DNA from: Kiritimatiellia bacterium
GTDB taxonomy: Bacteria > Verrucomicrobiota > Kiritimatiellia > RFP12 > DVOR01
Assembly: GCA_017646485.1 (NCBI GenBank)
Contig: JAGCML010000217.1
Span: 1-5,125, forward strand
DNA length: 5,125 nt
Direction of reading: 5' to 3'
The notes below the pieces were generated by a model. The model saw nothing but the letters and a program-made list of their open reading frames with translations, was not told the DNA's origin and searched no databases. A program made the position numbers and the translations under genes. Positions 1 through 4,967 of the stretch are shown one piece after another. The stretch's first letter is position 1; every line of letters begins with the position of its first letter.

Positions 1-64
1 GAATCTCTTCACCGAGGCAGGCGAGGTTGGCAGCAAGTAACGAGGGGAGAATTTGGATTTGCAT
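1..64 (-). CDS. rpe: Ribulose-phosphate 3-epimerase, N-terminal fragment (runs off left edge)
   Basis: Only the first 21 codons are in the window. The translation begins MQIQILPSLLAANLACLGEE, which matches the first beta strand and following helix of ribulose-phosphate 3-epimerases (family pattern PS-[IL]-L-[SA]-A-[DN]-x-x-x-LGEE). The enzyme is a cytoplasmic TIM barrel that interconverts D-ribulose 5-phosphate and D-xylulose 5-phosphate in the pentose phosphate pathway; the Ser of the PS motif (residue 8) belongs to the active site in the family. The ATG at 64-62 is chosen because an AAAGAGAG-type ribosome binding site lies 9 nt upstream and the family motif starts right after it. The gene begins 22 bp after the stop of the Na/Pi transporter gene with no terminator between them, so it is probably cotranscribed. 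A related hexulose-6-phosphate epimerase of the same fold cannot be excluded from 21 residues. Confidence 0.78.
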   Translation of the reverse strand, partial: MQIQILPSLLAANLACLGEEI

Positions 65-73
65 TTCGTTTGA

Positions 74-80
74 CTCTCTT
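74..80 (-). promoter_or_regulatory. Ribosome binding site of rpe
   Basis: On the minus strand AAGAGAG lies 9 nt before the ATG at 64-62, within the 22-bp gap after the transporter stop codon. It supports the rpe start, which is otherwise judged from a short fragment. It is a purine-rich but imperfect Shine-Dalgarno sequence. Confidence 0.55.
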
Positions 81-86
81 TAAAAA

Positions 87-1826
87 TTAGATACGTCCTT
101 CTTCGAGCATGGACTCGCCGATATTGAGGCAGTCTTCCTTCAAACGGCGGTAGAGATTGAGCATGTCCATCACAACCACTGCGCAGAGCGGATTAATGGT
201 GGGGTCGCGGTCGGCCATACGCGTCATCTGATCCTTACGGATTTCCTTCACGCGGACTGTGATTGCGGAAGCGTCAGAGTGCATATGGTTTAACAAATTG
301 GCTGCATGTATCTTGCCTTGACGGAAGGCTTCGCAGACGGTTCCAGCGAAGGTGCGGCACATGTCATGCAGATTCAACAAGTCTGCCTGGCAGCGTTCCG
401 AGAGGGCCATGTTAGACTTTCGAATGCGGATAAACTGCTTGACAATGGCTGCGACATCATCGGAGACGGACTCCAATTCATCTGCCACGCGCAGGAGCAT
501 TCGCGCACGGTTGGCGACATCCGATGGAAGGGGTGTGGTGATAATTACGCCCAGGAACTGCGAGACTTCGTGCTGAAGGATGTCGAGTTCTTCTTCTGCG
601 TGGAAGATGTCATTTTCTGTCTCTTCGCTAGAGCCGCCCGTAAGGAAGGTGCGCAATTCATCAATGATGGTTTCGCAACGGTGACTCATCTGTTCCACTT
701 CCTTACGTGCTTGTTCCACAGCCACGACGGGTGCGAGTTTATGCGGATTCAAGACGGTTAAGCGCGGCAATTCGTGAATCTTGGAGTCGGGAATAATGTA
801 CGTGATGAGGCCGGCGAATTGCTTCACGATGGGGAGGAAGAAGCACGTATTCACGACGTTAAATGCGGTGTGCACCCCTGCGACTGCGAAGGTGAGCGAG
901 CTGGCGCTCATCGCATCAATGCCAAACATACGATTAGCAATAGGCAAGCAGAGGGGGAAGAGGGGCGCCATAATCACGGTGCCGATGATATTGAAGAGCG
1001 AGTGAGCGAGTGCTGCACGACGCGCTTCCGTAGGGGCATTCAGTGCTGCGAGCCATGCAGTAATCGTGGTGCCGATGTTCATGCCGAGCACGAGGGTCGC
1101 GGCAGAATAGAAGTTGATGCTGCCATTGGCCACGAGAATAATTGCAATACCCGTGGTCGCAGAGGAGCTTTGCACAATCGCAGTGGCGACAGCACCGACG
1201 AAGATACACTTGATCATGCCCCAGGCCGAGAAGGCTCCGGTGGCATCGACTGCACTGAACATGGCCATGACATTACGCAAGCCCTGGGAGTCTGCAATGG
1301 GATCCATCGCGCCTTTGATGAAGTCAAGGCCGAAGAAGATTAAGCCGAGGCCTAAGAAGATGAGGCCGACAAACTTCCATCCTTCGCGCTTGGAGAAGAG
1401 GTAGATAATCGTGGCGATACCGATGATGAAGGCAATTGCGGTGATGCCGATTTTAGGGAAGGAGGCGACCAACCATGCTGTGGCGGTGGTACCAATATTC
1501 GCACCGATAATCACATTAATCGCCTGCGTGAGGGTCATAATGCCAGAGGTCACCATGCCGACGACCATCACGGTGGTGACCGAAGAACTCTGAATGATGG
1601 CTGTTACAATCGTACCGGTGGTGACGCCCGCAAAGCGGTTGGTTGTGGCTGCGGCTACGAGCTTACGCATCTTGGGGCCTGCCACACCCTGGAGACCTTC
1701 GGAGATTTGCTGCATCCCTAATAAGAAGATGCCAAGACCGCCTAGGACGCAGGAGATAATGGTAATGGCTGAAAGCTCTGCAGAGATGAGGGTGAACTTA
1801 GAGGCTGTATCTGCTAAAAAGTGCAT
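87..1826 (-). CDS. Na+/phosphate cotransporter family protein with PhoU-like C-terminal domain (paralog 1)
   Basis: This 579-residue protein belongs to the NptA/YjbB-like Na/Pi cotransporter family (two Na_Pi_cotrans repeats plus a PhoU-like domain), which moves inorganic phosphate across the inner membrane with Na+; E. coli YjbB is described as an exporter. The first repeat (about residues 27-125) has IIQSSSVTT (QSSS at 79-82) and GANIGTT (108-114). The second (about 200-340) has IVQSSSATT (QSSS at 219-222) and GMNIGTT (248-254). These QSSS signatures form the substrate/Na+ site in the superfamily, and both are intact. Hydrophobic segments alternate through about residue 345; a soluble helical PhoU-like region follows to the C-terminus (about 366-570). 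The ATG at 1826 is supported by CGGAGA, with 8 nt between it and the start codon. The gene lies 63 bp after its paralog and 22 bp before rpe, probably in one operon. Transport direction cannot be read from the sequence. Confidence 0.93.
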   Translation of the reverse strand: MHFLADTASKFTLISAELSAITIISCVLGGLGIFLLGMQQISEGLQGVAGPKMRKLVAAATTNRFAGVTTGTIVTAIIQSSSVTTVMVVGMVTSGIMTLTQAINVIIGANIGTTATAWLVASFPKIGITAIAFIIGIATIIYLFSKREGWKFVGLIFLGLGLIFFGLDFIKGAMDPIADSQGLRNVMAMFSAVDATGAFSAWGMIKCIFVGAVATAIVQSSSATTGIAIILVANGSINFYSAATLVLGMNIGTTITAWLAALNAPTEARRAALAHSLFNIIGTVIMAPLFPLCLPIANRMFGIDAMSASSLTFAVAGVHTAFNVVNTCFFLPIVKQFAGLITYIIPDSKIHELPRLTVLNPHKLAPVVAVEQARKEVEQMSHRCETIIDELRTFLTGGSSEETENDIFHAEEELDILQHEVSQFLGVIITTPLPSDVANRARMLLRVADELESVSDDVAAIVKQFIRIRKSNMALSERCQADLLNLHDMCRTFAGTVCEAFRQGKIHAANLLNHMHSDASAITVRVKEIRKDQMTRMADRDPTINPLCAVVVMDMLNLYRRLKEDCLNIGESMLEEGRI

Positions 1827-1838
1827 GGTAGAAGTCTC

Positions 1839-1876
1839 CGAGGGGGATGGTTATAGGCGAGGGGGATGGTTATAGG
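1839..1876. repeat. Perfect 19-bp tandem direct repeat in the transporter intergenic gap
   Basis: The unit CGAGGGGGATGGTTATAGG occurs twice back to back without mismatch (1839-1857 and 1858-1876). It fills most of the 63-bp gap between the two transporter genes. On the coding (minus) strand each copy contains CCTATAACC, which includes a -10-like TATAAC, and the copy nearest the gene ends against the GGAGA ribosome binding site of paralog 1. Whether either copy acts as a promoter or operator is inference; no good -35 is visible. Confidence 0.9.
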
Positions 1877-1889
1877 AAAGTTTATACGC

Positions 1890-3611
1890 TTACACGCGGC
1901 CTTCTTCAAGCATTGCCTCACCGATATTGAGGCAGTCTTCCTTCAAGCGACGGTAAAGATTGAGCATGTCCAAAACGACCACCGTGCAGAGCGGATTGAG
2001 CGTGGGGTCCTTGTCGGCCATACGCGTCATCTGAGCCTTACGGATTTCCTTCACGCGCGCCGTGATACCCGAGGCATCCGAGTGCATGTGGTTTAAGAGG
2101 TCAGCGGCATACACTTTACCCTGGCGGAAGGCTTCGAAGACCGTGCCAGCGAAGGTGCGGCACATATCGTGCAAGCTGATGAGGTCGGTTTGGCCGCGTT
2201 CAGAAAGCTTCATGTTTGCCTTACGCATACGAATGAACTGCTTTAAGAGTGCAGCCACGTCGTCCGAGATGGATTCCAATTCGTCAGCCACGCGCAGAAG
2301 CATACGGGCGCGGTTGGCAACGTCCGAGGGGAGGTTGGTGGTCATAATCACGCCCAAGAACTGCGAGACTTCGTGCTGAAGGATGTCGAGTTCTTCTTCT
2401 GCGTGGAAGATGGAGTTTTCAAGTTCTTCAGTGGTTTTACCATTTAAGACTTCGCGCACGCCATCGATGATGGTTTCGCAACGATTACTCATCTGTTCCA
2501 CTTCCTTACGAGCCTGTTCCACGGCCACCACAGGGGCGAGTTTGAGCGGATTCAACACCGTCAAGCGCGGCAATTCGTGAATCTTGGCATCCGGAATAAT
2601 GCGTGTAATCAACCAAGCGAATTGAGAGGTGAAGGGGAGGAAGATGACCGTGTTCACCACATTGAAGGCCGTGTGAATACCAGCAACGGCAAAGCCGAGC
2701 CCCGTGGTGTCCATTTGGGAAATGCCGAAGAGCTTATCGGCCAAAGGAAGCGCGATGGGGAAGAAGGGTGCCATGATAATCACGCCAATGAGGTTGAAAA
2801 GCGTGTGTGCGAGGGCTGCACGACGTGCTTCCGTCGGTGCACCGATAGCGGCGAACCAGGTGGTGACCGTAGTACCGATGTTCATACCGAGCACGAGGGT
2901 GGCTGCCGTGTCAAAGGAAATCATGCGCTGGGTCACCAAAACCACAGCAATCGCAGTGGTTGCCGAAGAACTCTGAATGAGGGCTGTGGCCACTGCACCT
3001 ACGAAGATGCACTTCAGCATGCCCCAAATGGAGAAGGCGCCTGTTGCGACATCGGTCACGGCAAAGGATTTTAATGCGTCAATGAAGCTCTCGGTCTGAG
3101 AGAGCGGAGACATGTTGCTCTTCACGAGGTCCAAACCGTAGAAAATCAAACCGAGCCCGAGGAAGATTAAGCCCCAGTATTTCCAAGATTCACGCTTGGC
3201 AAAGAGGTAGACTAATGCGGCAAAGCCTGCCAAGCCGAGACCGAAGGTGGCATCCAACTTCGGGAAGATGGCCACGAGCCATGCGGTAACGGTTGTACCG
3301 ATATTGGCGCCGATAATCACATTGATGGCCTGCATCAAGGTCATGATGCCAGAGGTCACCATACCGACGACCATCACGGTGGTCACTGCGGAGGCCTGAA
3401 TGATGCCTGTAACGACAGCACCCGTAAGCACCCCTGCAAAGCGGTTGGTCGTGGCTGCTGCCACAAGTTTGCGCATTTTAGGTCCTGCTACAGCTTGCAA
3501 ACCTTCAGAGATCTGCTTCATGCCGAGCAAGAAGATGCCGAGACCACCGATAACCGAGGCGAAGGTCGCAAAGGTGAAAACGGCAGAGGATGAGGCGATG
3601 AGTGTATTCAT
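1890..3611 (-). CDS. Na+/phosphate cotransporter family protein with PhoU-like domain, QASA variant (paralog 2)
   Basis: This 573-residue protein has the same architecture as the downstream paralog: two Na_Pi_cotrans membrane repeats (about residues 18-115 and 194-335) and a PhoU-like helical tail (about 360-565). By hand alignment the tails are about 84% identical over 231 residues, while the membrane part is roughly 70% identical and least similar near residues 118-135 and 165-190. The second repeat keeps QSSSATT (QSSS at 213-216) and GMNIGTT (242-248), and GANIGTT of the first repeat is intact (101-107). The first-repeat signature, however, reads QASA (72-75; codons at 3387-3398), so two of the three serines are alanine. 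This may alter Na+ or phosphate binding, or make the protein more a sensor than a carrier; that is inference. The ATG at 3611 has AAGG 7 nt upstream. It follows the LysM gene by 47 bp without a terminator. Confidence 0.92.
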   Translation of the reverse strand: MNTLIASSSAVFTFATFASVIGGLGIFLLGMKQISEGLQAVAGPKMRKLVAAATTNRFAGVLTGAVVTGIIQASAVTTVMVVGMVTSGIMTLMQAINVIIGANIGTTVTAWLVAIFPKLDATFGLGLAGFAALVYLFAKRESWKYWGLIFLGLGLIFYGLDLVKSNMSPLSQTESFIDALKSFAVTDVATGAFSIWGMLKCIFVGAVATALIQSSSATTAIAVVLVTQRMISFDTAATLVLGMNIGTTVTTWFAAIGAPTEARRAALAHTLFNLIGVIIMAPFFPIALPLADKLFGISQMDTTGLGFAVAGIHTAFNVVNTVIFLPFTSQFAWLITRIIPDAKIHELPRLTVLNPLKLAPVVAVEQARKEVEQMSNRCETIIDGVREVLNGKTTEELENSIFHAEEELDILQHEVSQFLGVIMTTNLPSDVANRARMLLRVADELESISDDVAALLKQFIRMRKANMKLSERGQTDLISLHDMCRTFAGTVFEAFRQGKVYAADLLNHMHSDASGITARVKEIRKAQMTRMADKDPTLNPLCTVVVLDMLNLYRRLKEDCLNIGEAMLEEGRV

Positions 3612-3658
3612 TGTCTTACCTTAATTGATACTAAAAGAGAAAGGCTGTGGGGAGTGGA

Positions 3659-4198
3659 TTACGGATCTGGAATGAAGAGCTTTTGGCCCACACGAATCTT
3701 CGTGGCATCCTTAATCTTATTGGCCTTCATAATGGAGGCTGGGGTCACCTTGTAGGCTTGGGCAATGGCCGAAATCGTTTGGCCAGCCTCAACCACATGG
3801 TTGTAACCACTCTTTTGTGCAGACTGGGCTGCTTGCTCTGCGGCGGCACGCTGTTTGTCTGCGATGGTCTTAATCTTGTTGGAGAGATCGGTTACAATCT
3901 CGCCACGCATCTTGCCTTGTTCGCTCTTTAAGACATTAAAATCGGCACGTAAGGCTGCGAGTTCATCCTTGGTGGCTGCATTTCCACCACGTTCAAGTGC
4001 GCTAATGCGAGAGGAGAGCGCGCTCTGCTGTTGCTCAATAGCATCTACCTTTGCAGAAAGGGCTTGAAGCGTGTACTGGATTTCGCGAAGCACCTGCGCC
4101 TGTTGGGCGTAGGCCTGAGAAGAAGGGGAAAGCGTGCGTTGTGCAAAGGCTGGAAGCGCACAAACGAACAGGGCAAGCGTGAAAAGGGTGAATTTCAT
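3659..4198 (-). CDS. Secreted coiled-coil protein with C-terminal LysM domain
   Basis: The 179-residue product starts with a typical signal peptide (MKF, hydrophobic core, then ALPAFA before Gln20), so it is probably exported to the periplasm with cleavage after residue 19. Residues about 30-125 are rich in Ala, Gln, Glu, Lys and Leu with heptad-like spacing and look like a long coiled coil. A single LysM domain occupies about 132-177 (HVVEAGQTISAIAQAYKV, then IRVGQKLFIP near the end); LysM domains bind N-acetylglucosamine-containing glycans such as peptidoglycan. No catalytic domain is visible, so a structural or tethering role in the envelope is likely. The ATG at 4198 is preferred over an in-frame TTG two codons earlier because it gives a clean signal peptide. 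Neither has a good ribosome binding site, and the thioredoxin terminator ends only 8 bp upstream. Exact function unknown. Confidence 0.85.
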   Translation of the reverse strand: MKFTLFTLALFVCALPAFAQRTLSPSSQAYAQQAQVLREIQYTLQALSAKVDAIEQQQSALSSRISALERGGNAATKDELAALRADFNVLKSEQGKMRGEIVTDLSNKIKTIADKQRAAAEQAAQSAQKSGYNHVVEAGQTISAIAQAYKVTPASIMKANKIKDATKIRVGQKLFIPDP

Positions 4199-4206
4199 AA
4201 TCAATT

Positions 4207-4246
4207 AAAAACGCAAGAGGCCGCGCAAGACCTTGCACGACCTCTT
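4207..4246 (-). terminator. Rho-independent terminator of trxA
   Basis: Read on the minus strand, AAGAGG...CCTCTT (4246-4241 with 4220-4215) encloses further pairs down to GCAAG/CTTGC, giving a stem of about 15 bp with a loop of about 2-4 nt, followed by GCG and TTTTT (4211-4207). Two positions pair as U-G only in the minus-strand RNA and are C/A mismatches on the plus strand, which fixes the orientation. It starts 11 bp after the thioredoxin stop and is the strongest terminator-like structure in the window. Confidence 0.85.
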
Positions 4247-4257
4247 TGGTTTAGGGT

Positions 4258-4581
4258 TTACTGAAGCGCAGACGCAAGTTTCGATAAAATGACATCAGCG
4301 CGCTGCAAGCCGACCATCGTCTCAATGGGTTGGCCATCTTTAAACAAAATCAACGTCGGAATGGACTGAACCTTGTACTGCGCAGCAACCAACGGTGCCT
4401 TGTCAATATCAAGCTTGCCCACGCGAACTTTCCCCTCCATCTCTGCGGGAAGTTCCATCTTTTCAAGAATTGCACCCTGCATCTTGCAAGGACCGCACCA
4501 AGTAGCCCAGAAATCTACTAGCGTAACGCCAGTTGCAATCGCATCTGCGAATGTAGGAGCCTCAAAATGTTCAAGGTTCAT
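4258..4581 (-). CDS. trxA: Thioredoxin
   Basis: The 107-residue product has the length and fold pattern of a classical cytoplasmic thioredoxin, a dithiol-disulfide reductase normally recycled by thioredoxin reductase and NADPH. The active site WCGPCK is at residues 28-33 (catalytic Cys29 and Cys32), the buried Asp is Asp23 in VDFWATW, the cis-proline is Pro75 in SIPT, and the late Gly of the substrate groove is Gly91 in VGL. It lacks a signal peptide. One departure from E. coli thioredoxin is Ala37 where Pro40 kinks helix 2. The ATG at 4581 follows AGGTGAGGA, with 6 nt between GAGGA and the start. It has its own extended -10 promoter about 40 bp upstream and a strong terminator just downstream, so it is probably mainly monocistronic. 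Confidence 0.96.
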   Translation of the reverse strand: MNLEHFEAPTFADAIATGVTLVDFWATWCGPCKMQGAILEKMELPAEMEGKVRVGKLDIDKAPLVAAQYKVQSIPTLILFKDGQPIETMVGLQRADVILSKLASALQ

Positions 4582-4617
4582 AAGAAATCCTCACCTATTG
4601 GGGTTAGAAAACGCACC

Positions 4618-4632
4618 CATTATACCATAATG
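4618..4632. repeat. Perfect inverted repeat overlapping the trxA -10 box
   Basis: CATTAT-ACC-ATAATG is a perfect 6-bp dyad with a 3-bp centre, and it covers the whole extended -10. It could be a regulator-binding site, or a weak opposite-strand promoter (plus-strand CATAAT at 4626-4631), or partly a chance result of the AT-rich -10. Only the symmetry is observed. Confidence 0.6.
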
Positions 4633-4647
4633 CAGGCACGCTGTGTG
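4619..4647 (-). promoter_or_regulatory. Sigma70-type extended -10 promoter of trxA
   Basis: On the minus strand TGGTATAAT (4627-4619) is a perfect TATAAT with an upstream TGN extension. The -35 candidate 17 bp upstream is CACACA (4647-4642), matching TTGACA at only three positions, as often seen with extended -10 promoters. Transcription would begin near 4612, leaving a leader of about 30 nt that contains the trxA ribosome binding site. Confidence 0.75.
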
Positions 4648-4672
4648 AGAAAATTACGGACCTGGCAGTACG

Positions 4673-4688
4673 GTGGATTAGTGGATTA
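4673..4688. repeat. Tandem 8-bp repeat GTGGATTA x2
   Basis: GTGGATTA occurs at 4673-4680 and again at 4681-4688 without a gap or mismatch, at the trxA-proximal edge of the repeat-rich stretch. A related GTGGATTT follows at 4727-4734. Confidence 0.75.
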
Positions 4689-4689
4689 A

Positions 4690-4702
4690 GCGGCTTCGCC
4701 GC
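4690..4702. repeat. Small perfect palindrome GCGGC-TTC-GCCGC
   Basis: Two 5-bp GC-only arms flank a TTC centre. Its core GCTTCGC recurs in direct or inverted form at 4782-4788, 4810-4816 and 4937-4943, which links it to the neighbouring modules. It sits directly before the first AGGACTGC repeat, so it may be the remnant of another module end. Confidence 0.6.
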
Positions 4703-4730
4703 AGGACTGCAGGTGGAGGACTGCATGTGG
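4703..4730. repeat. Tandem 14-bp repeat AGGACTGC(A)(G/T)GTGG
   Basis: AGGACTGCAGGTGG (4703-4716) is followed directly by AGGACTGCATGTGG (4717-4730), differing at one base. A third copy, identical to the second, lies at 4823-4836. The last two copies form the left boundaries of the two composite modules. Confidence 0.85.
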
Positions 4731-4823
4731 ATTTTAACACTAAGAACACAAGGAGATGCGTCGAGCTTTTCGTAACACTAGGCTTCGCCCACGAAAAGCC
4801 AACGCATCAGCGAAGCATGTGAA
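4718..4823. repeat. Composite repeat module 1
   Basis: The module opens with GGACTGCATGTGG, continues with TTTTAACACTAAGAACAC, carries a palindrome with 7-bp and 9-bp paired arms (4755-4808), and closes with GCGAAGCATGTGAA (4810-4823). Module 2 begins at the next base with the same opening and ends with the same closing sequence, so the two form a head-to-tail pair. The family is not one I can name. A non-autonomous mobile repeat or an exported structured RNA/DNA element are both conceivable. Confidence 0.65.
4755..4808. repeat. Long inverted repeat of module 1
   Basis: GATGCGT (4755-4761) pairs with ACGCATC (4802-4808), and GCTTTTCGT (4765-4773) pairs with ACGAAAAGC (4791-4799), with a 3-nt/2-nt internal loop. 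The 17-nt apical region contains its own small hairpin GGC-TTC-GCC (4781-4789). There is no adjacent T-run, so it does not look like an intrinsic terminator. Confidence 0.8.
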
Positions 4824-4950
4824 GGACTGCATGTGGTTTAACGCTAGAACGCTATCTCTTGTTCCGTCGCGCAGCTTGGCGCTAGAAAGATTCTGCTACG
4901 CAGTCTCTCCCCCGAGTATGCCGACGGAACGCTGACGCGAAGCATGTGAA
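4824..4950. repeat. Composite repeat module 2
   Basis: The opening GGACTGCATGTGG and closing GCGAAGCATGTGAA are identical to those of module 1. After the opening comes TTTAACGCTAGAACGC, which resembles the module 1 segment with ACGC in place of ACAC at two places. The palindrome inside has a different stem sequence. Near the right end AACGC also recurs at the same offset as in module 1 (4801 versus 4928, 127 bp apart), with four changed bases between it and the shared closing sequence. Confidence 0.65.
4861..4930. repeat. Long-loop inverted repeat of module 2
   Basis: GTTCCGTCG (4861-4869) is the exact reverse complement of CGACGGAAC (4922-4930). The 52-nt loop contains a small hairpin CTGC-TAC-GCAG (4893-4903), mirroring the nested hairpin in the module 1 loop, and possible GCGC/GCGC pairing (4869-4882) that would compete with the base of the main stem. 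Confidence 0.75.
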
Positions 4951-4967
4951 AGACCACATCTATTTTT

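Larger units (their letters stand above)
4582..4967. other. Gene-free, repeat-rich intergenic region
   Basis: These 386 bp between trxA and the possible gene at the right edge hold no convincing protein gene and no tRNA or rRNA that I can recognise. The part near trxA (4582-4650) is its leader and promoter. From 4673 onward the sequence is made of short tandem repeats and two composite modules with palindromes, listed separately. Short minus-strand frames of 25-33 codons exist across the modules but look incidental. Confidence 0.7.

Noticed and set aside
306..1404. Long plus-strand open frames inside both transporter genes
   Set aside because: They are antisense shadows of well-supported genes. 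Their translations are low-complexity, rich in His, Cys, Glu and Gly, and match no family.
3612..3658. Terminator or promoter between the LysM gene and the first transporter
   Set aside because: Only a 4-bp stem with a long loop and a poor TAGTAT -10-like box without a -35 are present.
4202..4204. TTG as the start of the LysM protein
   Set aside because: The ATG two codons later gives a standard signal peptide start, and the TTG has no better ribosome binding site.
4673..4950. CRISPR array
   Set aside because: Only two or three copies of the boundary repeats exist, spacing is irregular and over 90 bp, the intervening DNA is palindromic, and no cas gene is visible.
4824..4967. Short minus-strand frames starting ATG across the modules, with a shared SFTCFA segment
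   Set aside because: The shared peptide comes from the shared DNA repeat GCGAAGCATGTGAA. The frames are only 25-33 codons, have no ribosome binding site and diverge outside the repeat.
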